From Arthrobacter hankyongi (GTDB lineage Bacteria; Actinomycetota; Actinomycetes; Actinomycetales; Micrococcaceae): a stretch of 64,000 nt of DNA. A program made the position numbers and the translations under genes. The number at the start of each line of letters is the position of its first letter. Position 1 is the first letter of the stretch. The notes under the pieces were generated by a model that was not told the origin of the DNA, did not search any database, and saw only the letters and a program-made list of their open reading frames with translations. This document shows positions 45,060 to 54,395 of the stretch, one piece after another. The stretch spans positions 1 to 64,000 of the forward strand of contig NZ_JAKLTQ010000015.1 of assembly GCF_022012395.1 (NCBI RefSeq), read 5' to 3'.

Positions 45060-45662
45060 TGAAGGGTGCCGCCTTTCACAACGAACATGCCAAGGAAGGC
45101 CACCTGGGTCTTCAGCCGGCCCACCGCACGGCGTGCGGTGGGGCTGGTGAGTGCAGGTGACAACGATTCTTCCTGCAAGCTTAGCCGCCGTCAGGCGATT
45201 CTGACACCGGAACGCAGGCCGGGCGAGTGTTTGGGCCGGCGGACCGGAACGGGCCGTTTGTCCGAGGTTGGGTCTTGGACCTGATGTTATTTGGCAGGGT
45301 TCCAAGAATGGGATTCGTAGTGTTAATAACAGCTGTGGATTCTGTGGAAAACCTTCGCTCTTGCCGCCGCCGCGCGGAATCGGGCTGTTCACAAGCTGTG
45401 GGCTTTAAGCGGTTCCGCCGCCGCGGCCGTGTGGACAACTTTCCGGACAGTTTCGGCGATCCACAGGGGTACCCCCGTTTTCCTCCACAGGGTGCGGTTC
45501 TCCACTTAAGAATCCACAGAGTTATCCACACCTGTTAATTTTCCCGGCCCTGCGGTCCGGAAACGGCGGGCGGGCAGCACGGAAACAGGCAGCCCGTGGG
45601 CAAAGGAGGTGCCCCGGAGGGGGCGGAAGGGAAACCGGACGTCCGCCGCCGGCCGCGCGGCG
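45060..45662. promoter_or_regulatory. oriC: dnaA-dnaN intergenic region, candidate oriC
   Basis: No gene seen. DnaA boxes are at 45343 (minus, TTTTCCACA), 45430 (minus, TTGTCCACA) and 45522 (plus, TTATCCACA), with degenerate ones at 45386, 45460 and 45512. A GTTAATAAC palindrome at 45322-45330 is the most AT-rich spot. This is the usual actinobacterial origin position, but the box count is lower than at 27.2-27.6 kb. Confidence 0.6.
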
Positions 45663-47078
45663 TCAGTGTTCGCGCTGCTGCTGTTTGATCCGGTTGGTCA
45701 GCTCGGTGACCTGGTTGTAGATGGCACGCCGTTCGGCCATCAGCTCGCGGATCTTGCGGTCCGCGTGGATCACGGTGGTATGGTCCCGGCCGCCGAGCTC
45801 CTGGCCGATCTTGGGCAGCGACATGTCGGTCAGCTCGCGGCACAGGTACATGGCGATCTGGCGGGCGGTGACCAGGGTGCGGGTGCGGGACTTGCTCTTG
45901 AGTTCGTCCAGGCTCAGCTTGAAGTACGCGGCGGTCTGGCCCAGGATCGTCGCCGCCGTGATTTCCTCGGCGCCTTCGTCGGTGATCAGGTCCTTGAGCA
46001 CTGTTTCGGCCAGCACCATGTCCACCGGCTGCCGGTTCAGGCTGGCGAAGGCGGTGACCCGGATCAGCGCGCCTTCGAGTTCGCGGATGTTGGTGGAGAT
46101 TTTCGAAGCGATGTATTCCATCACCTCGTCCGGTACCAGCAGGCCTTCGTTCTGCGCCTTCTTGCGCAGGATGGCGATCCGGGTCTCCAGTTCCGGCGGC
46201 TGGATGTCGGTGAGCAGGCCCCATTCGAAGCGGGAGCGCATGCGTTCCTCGAAGCCGGAGAGCTGCTTGGGCGGCAGGTCCGAGGTGATGACCACCTGCT
46301 TGTTGTGGTTGTGCAGCGCGTTGAAGGTGTGGAAGAACTCCTCCTGCGTCGCATCCTTGTTGGCCAGGAACTGGATGTCGTCGATCAGCAGGATGTCCAC
46401 ATTGCGGTAGAGCTGCTTGAAGCTGGCGCCCTCGTCGTCGCGGATCGAGTTGATGAAGTCGTTGGTGAATTCCTCGGAATTGACGTACCGGACCCGGATG
46501 CCGTTGTACAGATGGCGGGCGTAGTGGCCGATGGCATGCAGCAGGTGGGTCTTGCCCAGCCCGGAGTCGCCGTAAATGAACAGCGGGTTGTAGGCCTTGG
46601 CCGGCGCCTCGGCGACCGCGACGGCGGCGGCGTGCGCGAAGCGGTTGGAGGAACCGATGACAAAGGTGTCGAAAACATACTTTGGATTCAGTCGGCCGAA
46701 TTCCTGCGACGTGCTTGGCGGGGCGGGCTGGGGCCTGACATCGTGCCGGATTTCGGGCGGCGCGGGCACCGGCTCGGACACCGGCTCCTGCTCCACATGG
46801 GCAGCCAGGTCCGCATCCACGCTGAAGGCACAGAGGATCTCGTCCTGGTAGACCTCGCGCAGGGCATCCTGGAGCGGATCCTTCAGCTGCTGGGACTGGA
46901 AGACCTCGCGGGTGAGCTCGTTGGGCACGGCCACCAGAAGGGTGGTGCCGATCAGCCCCTTGGCCTGGGCCAGGACGAGGAAGCCCCGCTGGCGCGGGGT
47001 CACCCGGTCGTCGCGTTCGAGGGTTCGGACCACCTTGCGCCAGGAACTTCCGACGTCGTTAATCTGGTCCGTATCCAC
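45663..47078 (-). CDS. dnaA: chromosomal replication initiator DnaA
   Basis: A 471-residue initiator. Domain III has Walker [15 protein letters not shown], Walker [16 protein letters not shown] and the arginine-finger region [22 protein letters not shown]. Domain IV has the DNA-binding signature [16 protein letters not shown]. The GTG at 47078 follows GAGGGGTTTTG with a good gap; a TTG just upstream is the only longer option. It is transcribed away from rpmH and towards dnaN. Confidence 0.97.
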   Translation of the reverse strand: MDTDQINDVGSSWRKVVRTLERDDRVTPRQRGFLVLAQAKGLIGTTLLVAVPNELTREVFQSQQLKDPLQDALREVYQDEILCAFSVDADLAAHVEQEPVSEPVPAPPEIRHDVRPQPAPPSTSQEFGRLNPKYVFDTFVIGSSNRFAHAAAVAVAEAPAKAYNPLFIYGDSGLGKTHLLHAIGHYARHLYNGIRVRYVNSEEFTNDFINSIRDDEGASFKQLYRNVDILLIDDIQFLANKDATQEEFFHTFNALHNHNKQVVITSDLPPKQLSGFEERMRSRFEWGLLTDIQPPELETRIAILRKKAQNEGLLVPDEVMEYIASKISTNIRELEGALIRVTAFASLNRQPVDMVLAETVLKDLITDEGAEEITAATILGQTAAYFKLSLDELKSKSRTRTLVTARQIAMYLCRELTDMSLPKIGQELGGRDHTTVIHADRKIRELMAERRAIYNQVTELTNRIKQQQREH

Positions 47079-47535
47079 CAAAACCCCTCAATAGCTCTTG
47101 CAACCCTGGCTGAGCCAAGGACCGGGCGTGTTGCGGGCCCGATCATCTGTCTTCGTCCACAGAGTTATGCACAGTCCGTGGATAAAGTGCCCCTGCCAAG
47201 GGTAGAGGAAGAATCCCGGAGAATACAGCCGGGCGGCGGGCCGTGGGGCGTCCCGGCAGGCTACCGGAGTGTTAGTCTGGGCGAGGGTTGTCCACAGGAA
47301 ATCTTCGGTTGTGGATGGCGTTTTTCCTTTGGCCGGTTTGACGGGCGACGTCGGTAGCCCCTACCGTTATGTAGTCCACCGTGTCTGCCTTGTGCATTCC
47401 TGCATGCCTGCAGGGGAATGAACGAATCCCCGTGGCCATGACCGGAACGTACCGGGCCGGCACCTCATAGAGCGTCCGCCTGTGCCTTCAGCAACGGGTT
47501 CAGGCGCATCTTTCGATCGTCTTGGAGTTACCACC
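47079..47535. promoter_or_regulatory. divergent dnaA/rpmH promoter region with DnaA boxes
   Basis: No gene seen. DnaA boxes at 47165 (plus, TTATGCACA), 47177 (minus, one mismatch) and 47288 (plus, TTGTCCACA) suggest dnaA autoregulation or an origin extension. Confidence 0.65.
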
Positions 47536-47673
47536 GTGAGCAAGCGGACTTTTCAGCCGAATAACCGCCGTCGTGCCAAGAAGCACGGCTTCCGCCTTCG
47601 CATGCGCACCCGCGCCGGCCGTGCCATCCTGGCTGCCCGCCGCAGCAAGGGCCGTACCGAACTGTCGGCCTAG
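47536..47673 (+). CDS. rpmH: 50S ribosomal protein L34
   Basis: 45 residues: [20 protein letters not shown]... with [23 protein letters not shown]. The complete L34 signature is seen. GTG start. Confidence 0.98.
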   Translation: MSKRTFQPNNRRRAKKHGFRLRMRTRAGRAILAARRSKGRTELSA

Positions 47674-47750
47674 CCTGCCGGCCGTCTGCCTGGCCGCAGC
47701 CATGGGTTCCCGGCAGTGCCGCGGCTTCGCGGCGGATTCCCGCCACTAGC

Positions 47751-48140
47751 ATGCTTTCCGGCCAGAACCGAATGCGCAGTTCGGCAGACTTCTCAACCAC
47801 CGTACGTTCCGGTGCCCGTTCCGGGCGCCGGAACTTGGTGTTATATGCGGCCCCTGCCCCGCAGCGGCCGACGGTGTTCGGATTCATCGTCTCCAAGGCG
47901 GTAGGGAACGCAGTGACCCGCAATCTCGTTAAGCGCAGACTGCGGGAAATCGCTGCCCTGAGCCTGGCGGAGCACCCCGAGGGGCTTGCCGTGGTGGTTC
48001 GGGCGCTGCCTGCCGCCGCGACGGCGGACTTTGCGGGGCTGGGCAGCGATTACCGCAAGGCGTTTTCGGCAGCCGTGGCCCGCCTCCGGCCGGCCCGGCG
48101 CCTGGAGGAAGCCGGTACAGAGAAGGGACCCGACGAGTGA
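47751..48140 (+). CDS. rnpA: ribonuclease P protein component
   Basis: A 129-residue basic protein that assists the RNase P RNA in tRNA 5' maturation. The signature is [20 protein letters not shown] (the RNR motif), preceded by [27 protein letters not shown]. It overlaps the yidD start (GTGA). Confidence 0.96.
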   Translation: MLSGQNRMRSSADFSTTVRSGARSGRRNLVLYAAPAPQRPTVFGFIVSKAVGNAVTRNLVKRRLREIAALSLAEHPEGLAVVVRALPAAATADFAGLGSDYRKAFSAAVARLRPARRLEEAGTEKGPDE

Positions 48141-48523
48141 GCACATCCGCCCAGTCCTCCCTGCGTCCCGCGGCCGCGGTGCTGCACTTTCTCTGGACGC
48201 TGCCCCAGCAGACCCTGATCCTGCTGCTCAAGGGTTACCGGCGGCTCGTTTCCCCGCTGTACGGGCAGGTGTGCCGTTTCTTCCCGTCCTGCTCCGCCTA
48301 CGCGCTGGAAGCGGTAACGGTGCACGGTGCCGTGAAGGGGACCTGCCTTGCGGTCCGCAGGCTGGCCCGCTGCCATCCGTGGAACGACGGCGGGGTGGAC
48401 CACGTGCCGGCCTCGGACCGGTATGAACGGATGCTGCGTGAGAACCCCGCCAGGACCCCACGGATTTTGGTACTGAACCACCCGGTCATTCCAGCCGATG
48501 ATGAAGGCCGCGCCGCGGCTTGA
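48137..48523 (+). CDS. yidD: membrane protein insertion efficiency factor YidD
   Basis: A 128-residue protein with the core [35 protein letters not shown] and [13 protein letters not shown]. The three conserved cysteines are present. It helps YidC insert membrane proteins. The N-terminal ~22 and C-terminal ~35 residues extend beyond the core. The GTG start overlaps the rnpA stop; yidC follows after 17 bases. Confidence 0.95.
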   Translation: MSTSAQSSLRPAAAVLHFLWTLPQQTLILLLKGYRRLVSPLYGQVCRFFPSCSAYALEAVTVHGAVKGTCLAVRRLARCHPWNDGGVDHVPASDRYERMLRENPARTPRILVLNHPVIPADDEGRAAA

Positions 48524-48540
48524 GGAGCTAAAGAGAGATC

Positions 48541-49500
48541 ATGGACTTCTTCAACACGATACTGATGCCCTTTACCTGGGTGGTGTCCTGGATTATGTGG
48601 GCCTTCCACGAGGCCTTCAGCTGGCTCGGGATGGATCCCGCCAACGGCTGGACCTGGACACTGTCGATTATCGGGCTGGTGCTGGTGATCCGTGCGGCTC
48701 TCATCCCGGTCTTCGTCAAGCAGATCAAGGCCCAGCGCGGGATGCAGGCGCTGCAGCCGGACCTGCGCAAGCTCCAGCAGAAGTACAAGGGCAAGACGGA
48801 CCAGCTCTCCCGCCAGGCCATGACGCAGGAGCAGATGGCCCTGTACAAGAAGCACGGGACCAACCCGTTCTCCGCGTGCCTGCCGATGCTGATCCAGATG
48901 CCGTTCTTCTTCGCGCTGTTCAACGTGCTGAACAACACGGCCAAGGCCAGCCAGGGCGGCCAGGGCATCGGCGCGCTGTCCGCGGACGATGTCGCGCAGT
49001 TCGACGCCTCCACCATTTTCGGCGCCCCGCTCTCCGCCTCGCTGCTGCACGGCGGCGCAGGGAACCCTTCCGTCGTCGTGCTCTCCATCCTGATGATCCT
49101 GGCCATGATCACCTCGCAGTTCATCACGCAGAAGCAGATCATGGCCAAGAACATGTCCGAGGAGGCGCTGCAGTCCCCGTTCATGAAGCAGCAGCAGATG
49201 ATGCTCTACATCCTGCCGCTGGTCTTCGGCATCGGCGGCATCAACTTCCCCATCGGCGTGCTGATCTACTGGACCACCACCAACCTGTGGACCATGGCCC
49301 AGCAGTTCTTCGTGATCCGCCGCATGCCTACCCCGGGCTCGCCGGCCGCCAAGGCGCTGGCCGAGCGCCGCGCCCGCAAGGGCCTGCCGATGGTTCCGCT
49401 CCTGGGCGAACGCAAGTCCGAGGAAGAAGCCCTGCCCGCCCCCGCTGCGCCCAAGGGCCAGCGCCAGCAGCCCCAGCGCAAGAACAGGAAGAAAAAATGA
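48541..49500 (+). CDS. yidC: membrane protein insertase YidC
   Basis: A 319-residue insertase with five helices, no large extracytoplasmic domain and no signal peptide, as in other actinobacteria. Visible are WTLSIIGLVLVIRAALIPVFVKQIKAQRGM (with the hydrophilic-groove arginine), NPFSACLPMLIQMPFFFALFNVL and GGINFPIGVLIYWTTTNLWTMAQQFFV. The tail is Lys/Arg/Gln rich, which in others contacts the ribosome. The stop overlaps the khpB start. Confidence 0.96.
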   Translation: MDFFNTILMPFTWVVSWIMWAFHEAFSWLGMDPANGWTWTLSIIGLVLVIRAALIPVFVKQIKAQRGMQALQPDLRKLQQKYKGKTDQLSRQAMTQEQMALYKKHGTNPFSACLPMLIQMPFFFALFNVLNNTAKASQGGQGIGALSADDVAQFDASTIFGAPLSASLLHGGAGNPSVVVLSILMILAMITSQFITQKQIMAKNMSEEALQSPFMKQQQMMLYILPLVFGIGGINFPIGVLIYWTTTNLWTMAQQFFVIRRMPTPGSPAAKALAERRARKGLPMVPLLGERKSEEEALPAPAAPKGQRQQPQRKNRKKK

Positions 49501-50051
49501 GCACTGAGAGCGTATCCGATGTGAACATCGAGGGGCCGGACACGGCGCAGCCGGACGCCGCGGAGCCCGCCGCTTCCGTGAGCCGCCTGGAGGAAGAAGG
49601 CGACATCGCCGCGGACTACCTCGAGGAGCTGCTGGACATCGCCGATATCGACGGCGACATCGACATCGAGGTGCGGAACGGACGCACCTACATTTCCATC
49701 GTTTCCGAAGACGGGGAGAACGAAGCCCTCGCGGGCCTGGTCGGCCCCGGCGGCGAAGTCCTGGAAGCGCTTCAGGAGCTGGCCCGGCTGGCGGTGCTGG
49801 CGTCCACCGAGAACCGCTCCCGGCTGGTGCTGGACATCACCGGGTACCGCGAGGAGCGCGGCAAGGAACTGCAGCAGATTGCGCAGGACGCTGTGGCCCG
49901 GGCCAAGGAGACCGGCAAGCCGGTGGCCCTGGAACCGATGAGCGCCTACGAACGCAAGATCGTCCACGACGCCGTGGCGGACATGGGACTGGTCAGCGAA
50001 TCCGACGGCGAAGGTTCCGGCCGGCACATCGTGGTGTTCCTCGAATCCTGA
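49497..50051 (+). CDS. khpB: RNA-binding protein KhpB/Jag
   Basis: A 184-residue protein with a KH-type domain (YLEELLDIADIDGDIDIEVRNGRTYISIV...LVGPGGEVLEALQELARLAV) and an R3H domain (MSAYERKIVHDAVADMGLVSESDGEGSGRHIVVF). Short acidic N-terminus; the long Jag-N domain is missing, as usual in actinobacteria. It is co-translated with yidC through an ATGA overlap. Confidence 0.94.
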   Translation: MSTESVSDVNIEGPDTAQPDAAEPAASVSRLEEEGDIAADYLEELLDIADIDGDIDIEVRNGRTYISIVSEDGENEALAGLVGPGGEVLEALQELARLAVLASTENRSRLVLDITGYREERGKELQQIAQDAVARAKETGKPVALEPMSAYERKIVHDAVADMGLVSESDGEGSGRHIVVFLES

Positions 50052-50098
50052 GCCGCACCGGCGGCGCACCGGCCCCGGACGATTTCCCAAGGTAGGAC

Positions 50099-50734
50099 AT
50101 GCTTGAAATATCGGCGGCCGAAAAGGCCGCGGCGGAGAAGATTTTTGGCGACCGCCTCGGCCTGGCCGAGCGCTACGTGGAGCACCTGGCCACCTCGGGG
50201 ATGGAGCGCGGGCTGCTCGGTCCGCGCGAGGTGCCCCGCCTGTGGAGCCGGCATGTGCTCAATTGCGCCGTGGTGGCCGAGCTGATTGCCGAAGGGGCCC
50301 GCGTGGCCGATGTCGGCAGCGGCGCCGGGCTGCCGGGGCTGACCCTGGCACTGGCCCGGCAGGACCTGCAGCTGACCCTGATCGAACCGCTGGAGCGGCG
50401 CGTGATCTGGCTCAACGAGGTGGTCGATGACCTGGGGCTGGAGAATGTCACGGTGCTCAGGATGCGGGCCGAGCAGGCCGTCGGCCAAACGGCCGCCGAC
50501 GTCGTCACCGCCCGGGCCGTTTCGGCCCTGAAGAACCTGGCCGGCCTCACCATCCCGCTGCTCGAAGGCCGCGGCGAGGTGCTGGCCATCAAGGGGCGCA
50601 GCGCCGCCGAGGAGATCGAGAAGGCGGCGAAGACCATCCGTAAGCTCGGCGGCACCGCTACGTCGGTGGTTACCGTGGGGGAGGGACTGCTGGAGGAGCC
50701 GACGACGGTGGTCCGGATCGTGGTGGGTTCCTAG
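50099..50734 (+). CDS. rsmG: 16S rRNA (guanine-N7) methyltransferase RsmG
   Basis: A 211-residue SAM-dependent methyltransferase. Visible are GPREVPRLWSRHVLNCAVVAELI, the SAM-binding VADVGSGAGLPGLTLALAR, LIEPLERRVIWLNEVV and VVTARAVSALKNLAGLTIPLL. It modifies G527 of 16S rRNA in E. coli numbering. Last gene of the rpmH operon. Confidence 0.96.
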   Translation: MLEISAAEKAAAEKIFGDRLGLAERYVEHLATSGMERGLLGPREVPRLWSRHVLNCAVVAELIAEGARVADVGSGAGLPGLTLALARQDLQLTLIEPLERRVIWLNEVVDDLGLENVTVLRMRAEQAVGQTAADVVTARAVSALKNLAGLTIPLLEGRGEVLAIKGRSAAEEIEKAAKTIRKLGGTATSVVTVGEGLLEEPTTVVRIVVGS

Positions 50735-50959
50735 CCCGGCAGTCGGTGTATTCCGGTGCGGCTGCCGTAACCGTCCGGAACGGACCTCCGCAACCGATAA
50801 CCTATACATGCCGAAGCCGCGGGAATCGAAAGTGGAGGAACCGGCCGGGCAGGGGAGCGGGGCGCCGGGCGTCCCGCGGCCACAGCCGGCTGGAAGGGTT
50901 CCACGCTCGATGCCGGCCGACGGCAACCAACCTTTTCGGGTTGATTCCGGGAAGGCGGC

Positions 50960-51928
50960 ATGGAGGTTTCACGTGAAACAACGAGTGGCGGCAAGGTCAG
51001 TATGAAAGTTGATGAAGAGGCTACGGTTCCGAACGTAATGGATACTATTGACGAGAGCACGCCCCTGGCAGCGGAGCTGGCGAATGAGAACCGCCGGCGC
51101 GAGCGGCTGCAGGGCAAAGAGTTGCCCAGGCCGGCCAAGACGCGCATCCTCACGGTCAGCAACCAGAAGGGCGGTGTCGGCAAGACAACCACCACGGTGA
51201 ACCTGGCAGCGGCCCTGGGCGCTGCGGGTTTGAACGTCCTGGTCATCGACATCGATCCGCAGGGCAATGCCTCCACCGCGCTCGGTGTCGAGCACCATGC
51301 GGAGATCGAAAGCATCTACGACGTGCTGATCAACGACCTGCCGCTGAAGGAAGTCATCGCCCCGTGCGCCGACGTGCCGAACCTGATCTGCGCCCCGGCC
51401 ACCATCCACCTGGCCGGCGCCGAGATCGAACTGGTGTCCCTCGTGGCCCGGGAGCAGCGGCTGCGCCGGGCGATCGACGTCTACGCCCGGGAACGCGAGA
51501 AGGCGGGACTGCCGCGGCTTGACTACATTTTCATCGACTGCCCGCCCAGCCTCGGCCTGCTGACCGTCAACGCGTTTGTCGCCGCGCACGAAGTGCTGAT
51601 TCCGATCCAGTGCGAGTACTACGCCCTTGAGGGATTGAGCCAGCTGCTCAAGAACATCGAAATGATCCAGAAGCACCTGAACGCGGATCTGGTTGTTTCC
51701 ACCATCCTGCTGACCATGTACGACGGCCGCACGAACCTCGCCGCGCAGGTCGCAGCGGAAGTGCGCGAGCACTTTCCCGAGCAGGTGCTCAGCGCCGTCG
51801 TGCCCCGCTCGGTCCGGATCTCCGAGGCCCCGAGCTACCAGCAGACGGTGATCACCTACGACCCGAATTCCAGCGGTGCCCTGTCCTATCAGGAAGCTGC
51901 GGCCGAAATCGCCGAACGCGCCGGGTAA
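50960..51928 (+). CDS. parA: chromosome-partitioning ATPase ParA
   Basis: A 322-residue deviant-Walker ATPase: VSNQKGGVGKTTTTVNLAAALG, VIDIDPQGNASTALG, YIFIDCPPSLGLLTVNAFVAA. An N-terminal ~60-residue extension precedes the fold. Two starts are possible. The ATG at 50960 (GGGAAGG upstream) makes parS encode residues 3-7 (VSRET); the ATG at 51002 (AAGG upstream) leaves parS in the leader. parB lies 87 bases downstream. Confidence 0.95.
   Translation: MEVSRETTSGGKVSMKVDEEATVPNVMDTIDESTPLAAELANENRRRERLQGKELPRPAKTRILTVSNQKGGVGKTTTTVNLAAALGAAGLNVLVIDIDPQGNASTALGVEHHAEIESIYDVLINDLPLKEVIAPCADVPNLICAPATIHLAGAEIELVSLVAREQRLRRAIDVYAREREKAGLPRLDYIFIDCPPSLGLLTVNAFVAAHEVLIPIQCEYYALEGLSQLLKNIEMIQKHLNADLVVSTILLTMYDGRTNLAAQVAAEVREHFPEQVLSAVVPRSVRISEAPSYQQTVITYDPNSSGALSYQEAAAEIAERAG
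50966..50979. other. parS: parS site 1
   Basis: GTTTCACGTGAAAC, a perfect 14-bp parS palindrome, overlapping or just upstream of the parA start. Confidence 0.95.
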
Positions 51929-52015
51929 CTCCGGTCATCCTGAACGGCACCAGTAGAATGACCTCTGACTTGAAATGCACCGCCGGCACAGATGCAGTAC
52001 GGAAGGAATCCCCAG

Positions 52016-53326
52016 ATGAGTGAGAAGCGGCGCGGACTCGGAAGAGGACTGGGCGCACTGATCCCCAGCACACCCGCGGCGGCAACTCTGGAGGAGGACA
52101 CGGCAGGGGATGCCGCCCGGAAAACCAGGCCCGTGGACCTGTTCTTCCCGGCGCCCCCGTCCCGCGGGGACGGGGCGGCCGAAGAGGGCACCGGGTCGTC
52201 GGCCGCGCACGTTGCCGAGGTACTGCGGGCACCCCGGAAGAAGGCCGCGCCGGCCCGCAGGACGCCGGCGAAGAAGCCTGCCGCCGCCGCTGCGTCCCGG
52301 GATGCGGACACCGAGGGGATGACGGCCGGGGAGGCGTCCGTGGCGGACAACCCGCCGGCGGGCGGGGGTAAGGGAGCCGACGGTCAGGGTGCCCTGGACC
52401 TTGGCGGCATTCAGGCCGCCGAGTATGCCGCAGAAGCCGTGGACAGTCCGGCTGCTGCCGACAGCGCCGACGCCGCGGACGGCTCCGACATTGACGTGCT
52501 GATGCCCGTGCCCGGTGCCGCCTTCGCCGAACTGCCGATCGAGTTGATCCATCCCAACCGGAAGCAGCCCAGGTCGGTCTTCGACGAAGAGGACATGGCG
52601 GAGCTGGTCCACTCGGTGCGCGAGATCGGCATCCTGCAGCCGGTTGTGGTGCGTCCCTCGAGCGAATCCGGCGACCACCAGTATGAACTTGTCATGGGTG
52701 AGCGCCGCTGGCGCGCCGCCCAGGCCGCCGGGCTCGAGGCGGTTCCGGCGATCATCCGCTCCACCGCGGATGATGACCTGCTCCGCGACGCCCTGCTGGA
52801 GAACCTGCACCGGAGCCAGCTGAATCCGCTGGAAGAAGCGGCCGCCTACCAGCAGCTGCTGGAGGATTTCGGCTGCACGCACGACGAGCTGGCGGAGCGG
52901 ATCGGCCGGTCCCGGCCGCAGATTTCCAATACCATCCGGCTGATGAAGCTTCCGCCGCTGGTGCAGCGCCGGGTTGCCGCCGGTGTCCTGACTGCCGGAC
53001 ATGCCCGGGCCCTGCTGGGTCTGAGCGAGGTGGCCGAGATGGAGAAGCTGGCCCAGCGGATTGTGGCCGAGGGCATGTCCGTGCGCAGCACCGAGGAGGC
53101 AGTGGCGCTCAGCGGCGGCGCCTCGCGGCCGGCCCGGGAGAGCAAACCGAAGGACAGCGGCCGGCACGAGCGGCTGGACTATCTGGCCAATTCGCTGTCG
53201 GACCGGCTGGATACCAATGTGAAGATCACGCTGGGGGCACGCAAGGGCCGGGTCAGCATTGAGTTCGCCAGCGTGGAAGATCTCAACCGGATCATGGATG
53301 TGCTGAGCCCCGGCTCGGCGAACTAG
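52016..53326 (+). CDS. parB: chromosome-partitioning protein ParB
   Basis: A 436-residue CTP-dependent clamp that loads at parS. The N-terminal [13 protein letters not shown] binds ParA. An unusually long Ala/Asp/Gly-rich linker (about 160 residues) precedes the CTPase domain ([42 protein letters not shown]) and the HTH ([23 protein letters not shown]). GGAAGGAATCCCCAG precedes the ATG. parS sites surround the gene. Confidence 0.96.
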   Translation: MSEKRRGLGRGLGALIPSTPAAATLEEDTAGDAARKTRPVDLFFPAPPSRGDGAAEEGTGSSAAHVAEVLRAPRKKAAPARRTPAKKPAAAAASRDADTEGMTAGEASVADNPPAGGGKGADGQGALDLGGIQAAEYAAEAVDSPAAADSADAADGSDIDVLMPVPGAAFAELPIELIHPNRKQPRSVFDEEDMAELVHSVREIGILQPVVVRPSSESGDHQYELVMGERRWRAAQAAGLEAVPAIIRSTADDDLLRDALLENLHRSQLNPLEEAAAYQQLLEDFGCTHDELAERIGRSRPQISNTIRLMKLPPLVQRRVAAGVLTAGHARALLGLSEVAEMEKLAQRIVAEGMSVRSTEEAVALSGGASRPARESKPKDSGRHERLDYLANSLSDRLDTNVKITLGARKGRVSIEFASVEDLNRIMDVLSPGSAN

Positions 53327-53356
53327 GGGTTGCGGACCGGAGCACCTGTCCGGTCG

Positions 53357-53370
53357 GTTTCACGTGAAAC
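53357..53370. other. parS: parS site 2
   Basis: GTTTCACGTGAAAC, 31 bases after the parB stop. Its last five bases are the first five of the parB terminator stem. Confidence 0.95.
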
Positions 53371-53410
53371 AGGTAAGGGCCCGGCCGCTGGCCGGGCCCT
53401 TACCTGTTTC
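53366..53410 (+). terminator. parB terminator, 21-bp perfect stem
   Basis: Two perfect 21-base arms (left begins GAAACAGGTAAGGGCC) enclose a three-base loop. The right arm ends in TGTTTC. Confidence 0.85.
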
Positions 53411-53522
53411 CAGGTGCTGAGCGGGACTGGCCCGATGCGTCAGCCGGCTGATCCGTGCCGCCGCCGTCCTGGCCGCAATCCCGAATGCCTGCGGTCCTGT
53501 GCTGCGCCGCGACGTTGTGGAA

Positions 53523-53536
53523 GTTTCACGTGAAAC
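53523..53536. other. parS: parS site 3
   Basis: GTTTCACGTGAAAC, perfect consensus. Confidence 0.95.
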
Positions 53537-53565
53537 ACCGGACGGGCGGAGGCTGGGGTGCTGGG

Positions 53566-53579
53566 GTTCCACGTGGAAC
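53566..53579. other. parS: parS-like variant site
   Basis: GTTCCACGTGGAAC, a perfect palindrome differing from the consensus at two symmetrical positions, 43 bases from site 3. Confidence 0.6.
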
Positions 53580-53689
53580 ATCGCCCCCGGGAGCCGGCGG
53601 CGGACCGGGGGGCGCTGCCGGCCGCCCGGGGTGCCGCGGAGCGGCCGGGCAGCATCGCGGTCCTTCCCACCGAACCCCCTGTGCACGCT

Positions 53690-54190
53690 CGGATGCTTAC
53701 CGGGGTATCTGCGTTGTTGGACAGGTCAGCCCCTCAACCCTGAGCCGTGTCGAAACCGGGCATCGCAGGATGGCCCTTGACCAACTGGTGCCGATCGCCC
53801 GGGCACCGGACATTACCTGGATCGGCTCGTCGAGTCCGGTGAGGACGACGACGTGGTGAGCCGGCCCCAGGCCGAGCACACGCCGGGGTGACGACCTGGC
53901 CATTGACGCGCGCGCTCCACGGCGTCATCGTGGCCACGATGCGAATCACGCCGGAATGGACACCGGGCCCAGGGGAGCCGAGGGTGCACCCGGGTCACGA
54001 GTGGTTCACCGTCTTGTCCGGCACGGCCTGCCTGCCACTGGGGAGCGGACCATTTTGGCTCGGGCCGGGGCTGCGGCCGAGTTCCCGACCATGGTGCCGC
54101 ACTTCATCGGCGCCCGGGACGGCCCCGTCGAGATCCTCGCCATCTTCGATCCGGACGGGAAGCGGGCCCACCTGCACGCCCGGATGCTGC
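53690..54190 (+). pseudogene. decayed XRE-family regulator with cupin domain
   Basis: HTH-type sequence SPSTLSRVETGHRRMALDQLVPIARA is in one frame, LDRLVESGEDDDVVSRPQ in a second, PGEPRVHPGHEWFTVLSGTACLPLG (cupin motif 1) in a third, and AEFPTMVPHFIGARDGPVEILAIFDPDGKRAHLHAR (cupin motif 2) back in the first. At least three frameshifts break a typical XRE-cupin regulator of about 190 residues. The N-terminus is also lost. Confidence 0.75.
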
Positions 54191-54213
54191 CGTGTGAAAC
54201 CCCGGCCGGTGGC

Positions 54214-54227
54214 GTTTCACGTGAAAC
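54214..54227. other. parS: parS site 4
   Basis: GTTTCACGTGAAAC, perfect, just after the decayed gene. Confidence 0.95.
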
Positions 54228-54322
54228 GGAAGCTGCTCCCCGAACCAGGCCGGCGGTGCCGCGTGCCGATTTGTGCCGGTGCGGCCATCGCGGCCGCGCC
54301 GCAGGGCGGTGGTCGGCGGCCC

Positions 54323-54336
54323 GTTTCACGTGAAAC
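54323..54336. other. parS: parS site 5
   Basis: GTTTCACGTGAAAC, perfect, 60 bases from the kdpE stop. Confidence 0.95.
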
Positions 54337-54395
54337 GGCGGCGGCCCAGGGGAGGAGGCCGGCCGTCCGTTCCGGGCCGCGCGGAGGCCAAGGCC

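Larger units (their letters stand above)
53411..54395. other. parS-rich region with a decayed gene
   Basis: 985 bases between parB and kdpE without an intact gene. It holds parS sites 3-6 and the XRE-cupin remnant at 53690-54190. Confidence 0.7.
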
